Below, in pieces: positions 6,465 to 12,164 of a stretch of 13,307 nt of DNA (the stretch's first letter is position 1; every line of letters starts with the position of its first letter). The notes beneath the pieces are model-generated. The model was not told the DNA's origin, did no database searches, and saw only the letters and a program-made list of their open reading frames with translations. Origin of the DNA: Chloroflexota bacterium (GTDB lineage: Bacteria > Chloroflexota > Limnocylindria > Limnocylindrales > CSP1-4); contig JAJYEB010000012.1 in NCBI GenBank assembly GCA_021790375.1, forward strand, positions 1 through 13,307. The letters run 5' to 3'. The position numbers and the translations under genes are program-made.

Positions 6465-6494
6465 TTGCTTGCGTTCTTGCGCAAGTAGTAAAGT
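6465..6494 (+). promoter_or_regulatory. Promoter TTGCTT-N18-TAAAGT for the OsmC-like gene
   Basis: TTGCTT (6465-6470) and TAAAGT (6489-6494) are 18 bp apart in the most AT-rich stretch of the neighbourhood. The transcript would start near 6501, giving a leader of about 95 nt before GTG 6596. Confidence 0.5.
6476..6485. promoter_or_regulatory. Palindromic operator candidate CTTGCGCAAG
   Basis: This perfect 10-bp dyad lies entirely within the spacer between the -35 and -10 boxes of the OsmC-like promoter. A related half-site, CTTGCG (6468-6473), lies 8 bp to the left. The position suits a repressor site; the regulator is not identified. Confidence 0.45.
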
Positions 6495-6595
6495 AACGGG
6501 CGACAGCGGCGCCGACCTGGACAGGACGGCGGTCGGACGCGGCGCGAGCGCGCCGGTCGATCGCTCTGAGGCGCCCCGAGCGAGAGGTTCCCGAC

Positions 6596-7006
6596 GTGGA
6601 GATGATCATCGACTTCCCGGGCGGCGCACGCGTGGACGCCCATTACGGCGACTTCGTCGTGCCGACGGATCAGCCCCCGGCCGGTGGCGGCGAAGGCTCC
6701 GCGCCCACGCCGTTCCTGACCTTTCTGTCCACGATCGGGACGTGCGCGGGCATCTACGTGCTGGGCTTCTGCCGGCAGCGGGGCATTCCGACCGATGACA
6801 TCCGCCTCGTCCAGCGGATGTGGGCCGACCCGCGCACCGGCCTCGTCACGAAGGTGCAGGTGACGATCGAGCTGCCCGAGGACTTCCCGGCGAAGTACGT
6901 GGATGCCGTCGTCCGCGCCGCAGACCAGTGCGCCGTGAAGAAGCACTTCGAGCACCCGCCGGTGATCCTGGTGGACAGCGTCCTCGGCGCACGGGCGCGC
7001 GTGTAG
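6596..7006 (+). CDS. OsmC/Ohr-family protein
   Basis: The 136-residue product has the OsmC fold pattern. The first conserved cysteine is C50 in TFLSTIGTCAGIYVLGFCRQ (42-61) and the second is C112 in AADQCAVKKHFEHPPVI (108-124). C59 is an extra cysteine. In this family the two conserved cysteines form a peroxidatic/resolving pair that reduces organic hydroperoxides, although several OsmC branches have other or unknown substrates. GTG 6596 is the start because GAGAGG lies 8 nt upstream; ATG 6602 is too far from it. It is convergent with the Ddn-like gene and separated from the permease by a dedicated promoter with a palindrome. Function in thiol or peroxide stress is inferred from family and promoter. 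Confidence 0.85.
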   Translation: MEMIIDFPGGARVDAHYGDFVVPTDQPPAGGGEGSAPTPFLTFLSTIGTCAGIYVLGFCRQRGIPTDDIRLVQRMWADPRTGLVTKVQVTIELPEDFPAKYVDAVVRAADQCAVKKHFEHPPVILVDSVLGARARV

Positions 7007-7163
7007 CCGAGGGCCGGCAGGCCAGGGACCGGATCCAGGGGGCGGGCGACCGCGGCGAGCGCGAGCGCTCGGGATGCGGCTGGCACGAAGGTGTGCCGTT
7101 AGGCTGGCTGCTGCGCGGAAGCGGCGAACCGTCTGCGCGGGTATCCCGATCGCACCTATGCTG

Positions 7164-7547
7164 TTAGCCGCCGCGCCATTCGACGAACCGCATGCGCAAC
7201 GGCTCGCGCACGACGACCCCCTTGCGCATCGTGGCGGTCCTCTCGGAGGGATCGAGCGACGGGCGGCCCGTGGTGATGCGGGCCTGACCTGCGGCGCGCA
7301 GGTTGCGGACCCAGCCGACCCCCTCGCCCAAGGCCGCCTGGACGAAGCGCCGATCGTGGAACGCCTGTATCGCCACCGGCAGGCGGTACTCGCGGCTGCT
7401 CGACCGGCCACGCACGGTGAGAAGCACGTTGGGCCCTCCCGGGGCAGGCACGCGCCCGGACGCCATCGCGGCGACCGCGGTGAACACGATCACCGGGGGC
7501 CTCTGGGCGGGCCGAGTAGGCCACGGGTGCCCACGCCGTTCAGGCAT
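7164..7547 (-). CDS. Ddn-like nitroreductase/quinone reductase (deazaflavin F420-dependent)
   Basis: The 127-residue product resembles PF04075 proteins, small split-barrel enzymes that use F420H2 to reduce quinones and nitro compounds. Visible landmarks are the β-strand NVLLTVRGRSSSREYRLPVA (40-59) and WVRNLRAAGQARI (79-91), the most characteristic family motif. The N-terminus PPVIVFTAVAAMASGRVP (17-34) replaces the usual amphipathic start, and the C-terminus looks short and Arg-rich, so it may belong to a divergent subgroup. An in-frame stop lies just upstream of ATG 7547, fixing the start. The upstream membrane-protein gene ends 13 nt earlier, so the two very probably share a transcript. 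Confidence 0.7.
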   Translation of the reverse strand: MPERRGHPWPTRPAQRPPVIVFTAVAAMASGRVPAPGGPNVLLTVRGRSSSREYRLPVAIQAFHDRRFVQAALGEGVGWVRNLRAAGQARITTGRPSLDPSERTATMRKGVVVREPLRMRFVEWRGG

Positions 7548-7560
7548 GGCCCGTCAACGC

Positions 7561-7902
7561 TCATCGGCCTGTGGTCCGATGTCTCCACGCGATCAAGTCC
7601 AGGACCAAGCCGGGAACGAGGATCGCCCCACCGATCATCATCCAGAAGGTCTCGTTGGGCTGCACGCATGAGGGCTCCTGCGCGCACGACCAGGTGATCT
7701 CCGCGAGGAACACGAACCACATCGCTCCGAACCCGGTGAGGGCCCCGCCCAGGCGCGCCGACCACGGCCCGGTGGCGACGAGCAGGGCCACGAGCACCAG
7801 GCCGGGCCACAGCAGCAACCCGGCTCCCACCGCGTAGCACAGGCCGAGCACCGCTCCGACCCCGAACCCGAGCAGGAAGTTCGGCCACGGTCGTCCAATC
7901 AT
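7561..7902 (-). CDS. Small four-helix membrane protein, unknown function
   Basis: The 113-residue product has predicted helices near 8-28, 28-46, 51-71 and 86-106. Between helices 3 and 4 is a short loop with two cysteines, C73 and C79 (SCAQEPSC), which could form a disulfide if the loop is outside. The tail AWRHRTTGR is basic and likely cytoplasmic. ATG 7902 gives a protein that begins right before the first helix; the open frame extends to 8019, but that part is not membrane-like. No good Shine-Dalgarno is seen. It sits 13 nt upstream of the Ddn-like reductase in the same direction. No family is recognised; proximity suggests, but does not show, a joint role. Confidence 0.65.
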   Translation of the reverse strand: MIGRPWPNFLLGFGVGAVLGLCYAVGAGLLLWPGLVLVALLVATGPWSARLGGALTGFGAMWFVFLAEITWSCAQEPSCVQPNETFWMMIGGAILVPGLVLDLIAWRHRTTGR

Positions 7903-7914
7903 TCCGCTGTGGAG

Positions 7915-7943
7915 AGCGTGCGCGCCCGACCGCTGGGGGTCAA
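7915..7943 (-). promoter_or_regulatory. Possible promoter TTGACC-N17-CACGCT for the membrane protein/Ddn pair
   Basis: On the minus strand TTGACC (7943-7938) and CACGCT (7920-7915) have ideal 17-bp spacing, but the -10 keeps only the conserved A2 and T6. The transcript would start within a few bases of ATG 7902. Confidence 0.25.
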
Positions 7944-7985
7944 CGGTGACCGCGTTCCCGCACATCGCGACGTCAGCGCCATAGG

Positions 7986-8525
7986 CTACGCAACGACGGT
8001 CACTCGGACGACTGGACACGTCCCGTCCGTCTCACTGTCCGTCGCTGAGTGCCAGCACCACCCGTTCGTCGAGAGCGTCACCACACCGGGCGCGATTGCG
8101 CGATACGCGCCCGTTGCTCCGGCATCGGACACCGACACCAGCCGAAGCACGCGGGCATCGGGACTCGCAGGTAGGGGATACGGCGGCCCCATTGACGTCG
8201 AACCGGCAGTGGTGCCTGGCATGTGCAGGTCGAGTTCCTCGCCGACGTGGAGCCGCACCTCGGCGGGAGGGTCGAGGAGGATTCCGTCGCACGCTCCAAG
8301 GCCCGCATGGGTCACCGAGGCGGTTCGGTAGACAGCCGGCCAGGCGCACGTCGTCGGGGGGATGCCGGACAGGCCCGCCCACCAGGGCGACGTGGCGGGC
8401 CTCGCAACGGCATGGATGGCCACGGCAGCGATCGAGCCCGCCACGACGATGGCGGCGAGACCGATGATCCAGCGACGCCTGGCTGGTCCCAACCCTACTC
8501 CGACCTTCGACGTCCGACTGCCCAT
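7986..8525 (-). CDS. Membrane-anchored exported protein with β-rich, Ig-like domain
   Basis: The product from ATG 8525 is 179 residues. A basic N-terminus (PARRRW, 14-19) precedes one hydrophobic helix (about 20-42), read as a signal anchor. The outer part ends in a β-rich region: AEVRLHVGEELDLHMPG (88-104), ARVLRLVSVSDAG (124-136), YRAIAPGVVTLSTNGW (141-156) and CPVVRVTVVA (170-179). This layout resembles bacterial Ig-like (BIg/chagasin-like) domains, in which a final 'APG..TLS…VTV' strand pair is common. Cysteines C60, C79, C157 and C170 could form two disulfides. Earlier in-frame starts exist (8582, 8651) but add sequence of no recognisable character. Exact function is unknown; it is 83 bp from the next gene. 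Confidence 0.65.
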   Translation of the reverse strand: MGSRTSKVGVGLGPARRRWIIGLAAIVVAGSIAAVAIHAVARPATSPWWAGLSGIPPTTCAWPAVYRTASVTHAGLGACDGILLDPPAEVRLHVGEELDLHMPGTTAGSTSMGPPYPLPASPDARVLRLVSVSDAGATGAYRAIAPGVVTLSTNGWCWHSATDSETDGTCPVVRVTVVA

Positions 8526-8939
8526 CGACGCAGCGATCGCACCCTCGGTTCCAGTCTCGCCTCCACCAAGGGCACACTCCATGTGGTGGGGCGCTTTCCG
8601 CCCGCAGCGTGCCCGCGACGACTCCTGCGCGAGGGCGTCCGCGGGCCGCACAGGCGCGCGGGGAGGCCGAGCTCACCGACCCGAAGTCGCCACCATCAGC
8701 ACCTCCTGCCGGACTGGGTCTCTACCTCCTGCCGGACTGGGTGGCCCCGGCTGTTGATATGAGAGCAGCGGCCCGATGGCACCACCGCCTCAGCCTGGAT
8801 CGCGCTCCGACGAACCTGCGAGTTGCTCGAGCTGCGCCTCGCGGCGGTCGGACGCGGCCCGGAGGTCCGGCATCACCCAGGCCCGAGGGCGGGCGGTCAG
8901 CCGTGCGTCGCTTCGCGTGAGCGTGGCGGTGAGGCCGTG
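8526..8939. other. Gene-free stretch with a tandem repeat
   Basis: This stretch lies between the lipoprotein stop and the anchored-protein start, both on the minus strand. No frame shows convincing codon bias. It holds the 19-bp repeat at 8701-8742, the short AT-rich motif TGTTGATATGAG (8752-8763), and a 7-codon minus-strand ORF (8673-8696) with an AGGAGG 5 nt before its ATG. Confidence 0.5.
8701..8742. repeat. Two exact copies of a 19-bp repeat, 23-bp period
   Basis: ACCTCCTGCCGGACTGGGT occurs at 8701-8719 and 8724-8742 with a 4-nt spacer (CTCT). Read on the minus strand each copy ends in AGGAGGT, a perfect Shine-Dalgarno. The copy nearer 8700 places AGGAGG 5 nt before an ATG (8696). No third copy is seen in the window. 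Confidence 0.75.
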
Positions 8940-10508
8940 TCAGGGACTGGCACCGGTGGTGGTGAGCGCCGCCACTACCCGGTCCATGAAACTCGCGTCG
9001 GTGCTCCTCGGCGGGTCGCTCGTGCGCACGAGGAGCGCCACGTTCGCCACGCGCAGCCAGCGGCACTGGAACCCGCCCTGCCCGTCGCTGGTCCCCAGCG
9101 CCTGCGCGGCGAGCGCGGCCGTCGTCCCTTCAGCGATCGGCAGGGCGCGGGCCAGCGCGTCCGGTGACGGGCCGATCTCGACCAGGGACACGCTCGGCAC
9201 GTCGGGAGGGATCACCGCCACCGCGTAGTCCCGCGCCGCCGGCAGGATCTGCCCGCAGTCGGCAATAGAGAAGCGGTCTCCGACCGGGTCGAGGGCGAGG
9301 CCCGGCACCACGGTGCGCAGCCCGGAAGTCACGCGCGCGACGTCGAGGGGGTGGGGTGCGGTCGCCGCGTCGCCCGTCCAGAGCACGGCATCGGCGACCA
9401 TCGCCCGACCGCACGCCGTGTCCTGGCCGCCGCACTCACTGGCCCGCGGGTCATGGACATGGACGCGCTGGATGGCCGGTCCGCTCTGGAGCCCGCTCGT
9501 GTCGAGGAAGTGGAAGGTGAGCTCGCCTGCCGCGACGAGGTTGCCCGAGCCGTCGCCGGCGACGTCGCTGAAGGCCGGCTGCCCGCACGGGGCGAGCCAC
9601 TCCGCGCCCGCTGACGGCAGCACAGCCGGGCAGGCGAGGGGCAGCCCGGGGACGACAGTCACCCAGCCGCCGAGCAGGAACGGCGTCGCGTCCGGCGTGG
9701 CGCGGGCATGGGCGAGCGCGGCTGCGCCGCGCAGCACGGGCTGACCGTCGAGGGTCCGGGGCAGGCCGTCGGGATAGCGGTCGGTCACAGCGGATGCCGA
9801 CGCGGCTGGGGACGCGGCCGGGGCGAGCCGCACGTCCGTCTCCACCGACCACGGCGCCGGCGCCTGGTCGAGCCGCAGGTGGAACGGGATCGGCGGGAGG
9901 CGGGCGCGATCCAGCGCCAGCACGATCTCGGTGGCGACGCCCACCCCAGCACAGGCAGAGACCGCGCCGCTCGGGGCGGGTGGCAGGGTCTCGAAGTTGC
10001 TGGCGTCCTGCAGTTCGACCGCCACGAGGCCCGCGGCATCGAACGTCACGCCGGCGAGGCGCACCTGTGCGCAGATCGGACCGGCGCCGGTGAGGAAGCC
10101 GAGCGCGACCACGATCTCCCAGTTGAGATCAACCGACGGCGGGTCGCCGACGTTCAGGAACCCCCAGAGCCGCGCCAGCGACGCCGACGTGTCCGCGACG
10201 TCGAGCCAGTTGTTGTCGAAGAACGTGCCGGGCAGCGAGACGCCAGGCGGCACCGTAGGGGTCCAGCCGTGGCGCGTCGCGAGCAGCACGCGCCAGCCGA
10301 CGCCGGACATCGCCTGGCCCGAGACGAAGACGCCCGACGGATCCGACACCGTCGCGACGGCCGTCGGCTGCCCGATCGTGGCTCGTGGATTGAACGACGG
10401 GACCGCACCCCGCGAGGGGGCCGACGACACCGACGGACCGAACGACGCCGAGCTCCCGCACGCCGCGACGAGCAGCATGACCAGACACCCGAGAGCGACA
10501 CGCCTCAT
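8940..10508 (-). CDS. Large secreted lipoprotein, unknown family
   Basis: The 522-residue product starts MRRVALGCLVMLLVAACGSS. The lipobox VAAC with C17 predicts lipid attachment and an extracytoplasmic location. A Ser/Pro-rich linker follows. The body has two parts joined by an Ala/Ser/Pro stretch (APAASPAASASA): an N-terminal part with FFDNNWLDVADTS and a cysteine-containing β-rich region, and a C-terminal part with DGLPRTLDGQPVLRGAAALA, TPFLLGGWVTVVPGLPLACP and VHVHDPRASECGGQDTACGR. Cysteines are frequent, suggesting disulfides. ATG 10508 is chosen because GAAGG lies 4 nt upstream and the signal peptide starts there; the frame is open 36 codons more. I recognise no enzymatic motif. The domain order suggests an envelope or binding protein, but this is inference. 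Confidence 0.75.
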   Translation of the reverse strand: MRRVALGCLVMLLVAACGSSASFGPSVSSAPSRGAVPSFNPRATIGQPTAVATVSDPSGVFVSGQAMSGVGWRVLLATRHGWTPTVPPGVSLPGTFFDNNWLDVADTSASLARLWGFLNVGDPPSVDLNWEIVVALGFLTGAGPICAQVRLAGVTFDAAGLVAVELQDASNFETLPPAPSGAVSACAGVGVATEIVLALDRARLPPIPFHLRLDQAPAPWSVETDVRLAPAASPAASASAVTDRYPDGLPRTLDGQPVLRGAAALAHARATPDATPFLLGGWVTVVPGLPLACPAVLPSAGAEWLAPCGQPAFSDVAGDGSGNLVAAGELTFHFLDTSGLQSGPAIQRVHVHDPRASECGGQDTACGRAMVADAVLWTGDAATAPHPLDVARVTSGLRTVVPGLALDPVGDRFSIADCGQILPAARDYAVAVIPPDVPSVSLVEIGPSPDALARALPIAEGTTAALAAQALGTSDGQGGFQCRWLRVANVALLVRTSDPPRSTDASFMDRVVAALTTTGASP

Positions 10509-10710
10509 CGCACCTTCGACGCTGCCTCCGCCACAGGAGTTCCCAACGCCTCCGGCTCCTGTCGCAACCCCTGCTGGTCGAGAGCCCCCCTTCCCGTGTT
10601 CCCCCGAATCCGGCACAGGCGACCTCTCGGTTGACAGGCACTGTGACAGACACGGGCGGCGTGCCGTCCCGCTCGAGGTCCGGCAGTTGTCGTTCAGTTG
10701 ATCGGGGAGT

Positions 10711-10787
10711 TGGGGTGGCCTAGGGGACTTGAACCCCTAACCATCGGATCCACAATCCGATGCTCTGCCAATTGAGCTAAGGCCACC
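10711..10787 (-). tRNA. tRNA-His (anticodon GTG)
   Basis: The minus strand folds into a complete cloverleaf: acceptor GTGGCCT/AGGCCAC, D-arm GCTC/GAGC, anticodon stem TCGGA/TCCGA with loop TTGTGGA (anticodon GTG at 10753-10751), and T-arm AGGGG-TTCAAGT-CCCCT. Two details confirm histidine identity: the extra G at position -1 (10787) is encoded and faces discriminator C73 (10714). The 3' CCA is also encoded (10713-10711). Confidence 0.97.
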
Positions 10788-11071
10788 GCGGGGGCACCGG
10801 CGTCCATGCGACGGCACCAGACCACGCCACACCGTCGGTCGGGCCGCGGGTGGGCGCGCCGAAGTCTACCCCAAACGCCCGCGTCGACGCGGCCGGTGGG
10901 GCCCCGAGTGCCGTGCTAGTGCTGCGTCGATCGCGACGCGACGCGCCGGCCCCCGCCGATCCCTGTCGCGCAGCGCGTCGGCCGGCCCGGCCCCCGGCCG
11001 GGCTCGCCAGCCCGTTGTGACGGGGAGCAACTGGTACCCACGGCTGCGTCGGGACCGGGACGTCCGGGCGA
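10788..11071. other. Intergenic region between tRNA-His and the CAP gene
   Basis: No gene is seen in this divergent region. It contains a possible tRNA promoter box (10863-10868) and a perfect GC hairpin, GCCCGGCC (10985-10992) with GGCCGGGC (10996-11003) around a CCC loop, without a T-tract. Confidence 0.5.
10863..10868 (-). promoter_or_regulatory. TAGACT -10-like box, possible tRNA-His promoter
   Basis: On the minus strand TAGACT (10868-10863) fits TANNNT and lies about 75 nt before the tRNA 5' end. No convincing -35 is visible at 16-18 bp spacing. Confidence 0.3.
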
Positions 11072-11100
11072 TTGGGGACCGCCGATCCGAAGCCTAGCCT
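11072..11100 (+). promoter_or_regulatory. Promoter TTGGGG-N17-TAGCCT for the CAP gene
   Basis: TTGGGG (11072-11077) and TAGCCT (11095-11100) have ideal 17-bp spacing. The transcript would start near 11107 and give a leader of about 40 nt with GGAGA (11131-11135) before TTG 11146. The promoter is flanked by 9-bp inverted arms, GACGTCCGG (11059-11067) and CCGGACGTC (11101-11109). Confidence 0.5.
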
Positions 11101-11145
11101 CCGGACGTCGCTGCTCCAGCCGGCTCGCACGGAGACCGCCGCACC

Positions 11146-12078
11146 TTGATCTCGCCACGCCGCCTCGCCCGCTTCGTCCTCGGGAGCCTGGTCGCCCTCG
11201 CGGTGGTCGGCTGGACCTTCGCGATCCCGGCGGCGCAGGTTGCGCGTGCGTGGGACGCGGGCACCTTCAGCGCCTCGGACGAGAGCCTGCTCTTCTCGCT
11301 GACCAACCAGGCGCGGGCGGCTTCGGGCCTGGCGCCCCTGCGCAACGACAGCCAGCTGCATGTGCTCGCCGAGTGGCGGGCGCAGGACATGTCCGTGCGC
11401 GACTACTTCTCGCACCAGATCCCGCCCCAGGGATACGAGGTGTTCCACTACATGGACCTGCGGGGGATCCAGTACGTGCTCGCCGGCGAGAACATCGGCT
11501 GGGACGACGCGGCCGACGACCAGGCCACGACCATGATCCAGCAGATGTTCATGAACTCGCCCGAGCACCGCTCGAACATCCTCGGCGCGCTCTGGGACTC
11601 GATGGGCGTCGGCGCCTACAAGGGCACCGACGGCAGGCTCATGTACTGCGTGCTGTTCAAGGAGACGAAGCCCGCCGCGACGCCCACGCCCACGCCGCGA
11701 CCGACCCCGGTCCCGACGCCGCGCCCGGTCTCCACTCCGGCCCCGGTCTCTACTCCACATCCTGCCTCCACGCCGCACCCGGCTCCGGTCGCGACCCGAC
11801 CGCCGACTCCGACGCCCACCGAGGCGCCGGCCGCGACCCCGACGCCCAGCCCATCCCCGAGCCCGTCCCCCAGCCCGAACCCGACGGCGACGCCATCGCC
11901 CGCCGCCCTGGTCCCGGCCGACACCTCCGGTCCCACTGCGCCGACGGCCCAGCCCGTGGTCACACCGACCCCGCTGCCGGCCGGGGAGACCAGCCAGCGC
12001 GTCGTCGATGACGCACCTCCGCCCGGGCTGCTCGAGTCGCTGATCGGCGGTCTCATGGGGGCAACGCCCGGCCGCTAG
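11146..12078 (+). CDS. Secreted CAP/SCP-domain (PF00188-like) protein with Thr-Pro tail
   Basis: The 310-residue product begins with a basic n-region and hydrophobic core (residues 5-29), with likely cleavage after ARA35. The CAP domain spans about 45-172: LLFSLTNQARAASGLAPLR (48-66), LHVLAEWRAQDM (71-82), YFSH (87-90), GENIGW (114-119), SPEHRSNIL (138-146) and GVGAYKGTDGRLMYCVLF (154-171). H90, E115, E140 and H141 are candidates for the CAP pocket. Bacterial CAP proteins are secreted and often envelope-associated; molecular roles are mostly unknown. Residues 176 to about 265 are Pro/Thr/Ser repeats, a typical wall-spanning or flexible linker, ending in LLESLIGGLMG. TTG 11146 is chosen because it begins the signal peptide and GGAGA lies 10 nt upstream. 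Confidence 0.88.
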   Translation: MISPRRLARFVLGSLVALAVVGWTFAIPAAQVARAWDAGTFSASDESLLFSLTNQARAASGLAPLRNDSQLHVLAEWRAQDMSVRDYFSHQIPPQGYEVFHYMDLRGIQYVLAGENIGWDDAADDQATTMIQQMFMNSPEHRSNILGALWDSMGVGAYKGTDGRLMYCVLFKETKPAATPTPTPRPTPVPTPRPVSTPAPVSTPHPASTPHPAPVATRPPTPTPTEAPAATPTPSPSPSPSPSPNPTATPSPAALVPADTSGPTAPTAQPVVTPTPLPAGETSQRVVDDAPPPGLLESLIGGLMGATPGR

Positions 12079-12090
12079 CGCCGGGATCGT

Positions 12091-12117
12091 CGCGCGGGAG
12101 ACGCTGGCCTCCGCGCG
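12091..12117 (+). terminator. Stem-loop after the CAP gene, terminator-like without U-tract
   Basis: CGCGCGGGAG (12091-12100) pairs with CTCCGCGCG (12109-12117) over 9 bp with one bulged G and an 8-nt loop. It begins 12 nt after the stop and precedes the ABC operon's TACACT box. There is no T-run. Confidence 0.35.
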
Positions 12118-12152
12118 GGTTGCGGACGGTCCCCCTGTGGCGCGCGCCCCGG

Positions 12153-12158
12153 TACACT
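12153..12158 (+). promoter_or_regulatory. TACACT -10-like box for the ABC operon
   Basis: TACACT fits TANNNT and ends 6 nt before ATG 12165, the ideal distance for transcription to start at the A of the ATG. No Shine-Dalgarno and no good -35 are seen. Confidence 0.45.
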
Positions 12159-12164
12159 GCCCGA

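Noticed and set aside
6169..6609. Upstream extension of the AI-2E permease frame
   Set aside because: It has non-coding-like composition and crosses the OsmC promoter; the membrane core and Shine-Dalgarno support ATG 6168.
7056..7071. 6-bp hairpin CGAGCG/CGCTCG between convergent OsmC and Ddn-like genes
   Set aside because: It is a short stem of common bases, without a T-tract; too weak to call a terminator.
7157..7162. TATGCT -10-like box on the plus strand
   Set aside because: It points into the 3' end of the Ddn-like gene, with no -35 and no plus-strand gene downstream.
8752..8763. TGTTGATATGAG as an insertion-sequence terminus
   Set aside because: No matching inverted end, target duplication or transposase is present in the window; kept only as a hypothesis with the tandem repeat.
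10631..10636. Consensus TTGACA on the plus strand
   Set aside because: No TANNNT at 16-19 bp downstream and no plus-strand gene follows; the next feature is tRNA-His on the other strand.
10788..11145. Riboswitch (c-di-AMP, c-di-GMP, cobalamin) before the CAP gene
   Set aside because: None of the conserved core motifs could be found, and the likely leader is only about 40 nt.
11676..11940. Thr-Pro codon repeats in the CAP gene as a DNA repeat array
   Set aside because: The repetition is at protein level (flexible Pro/Thr/Ser tail) and the DNA units are irregular.
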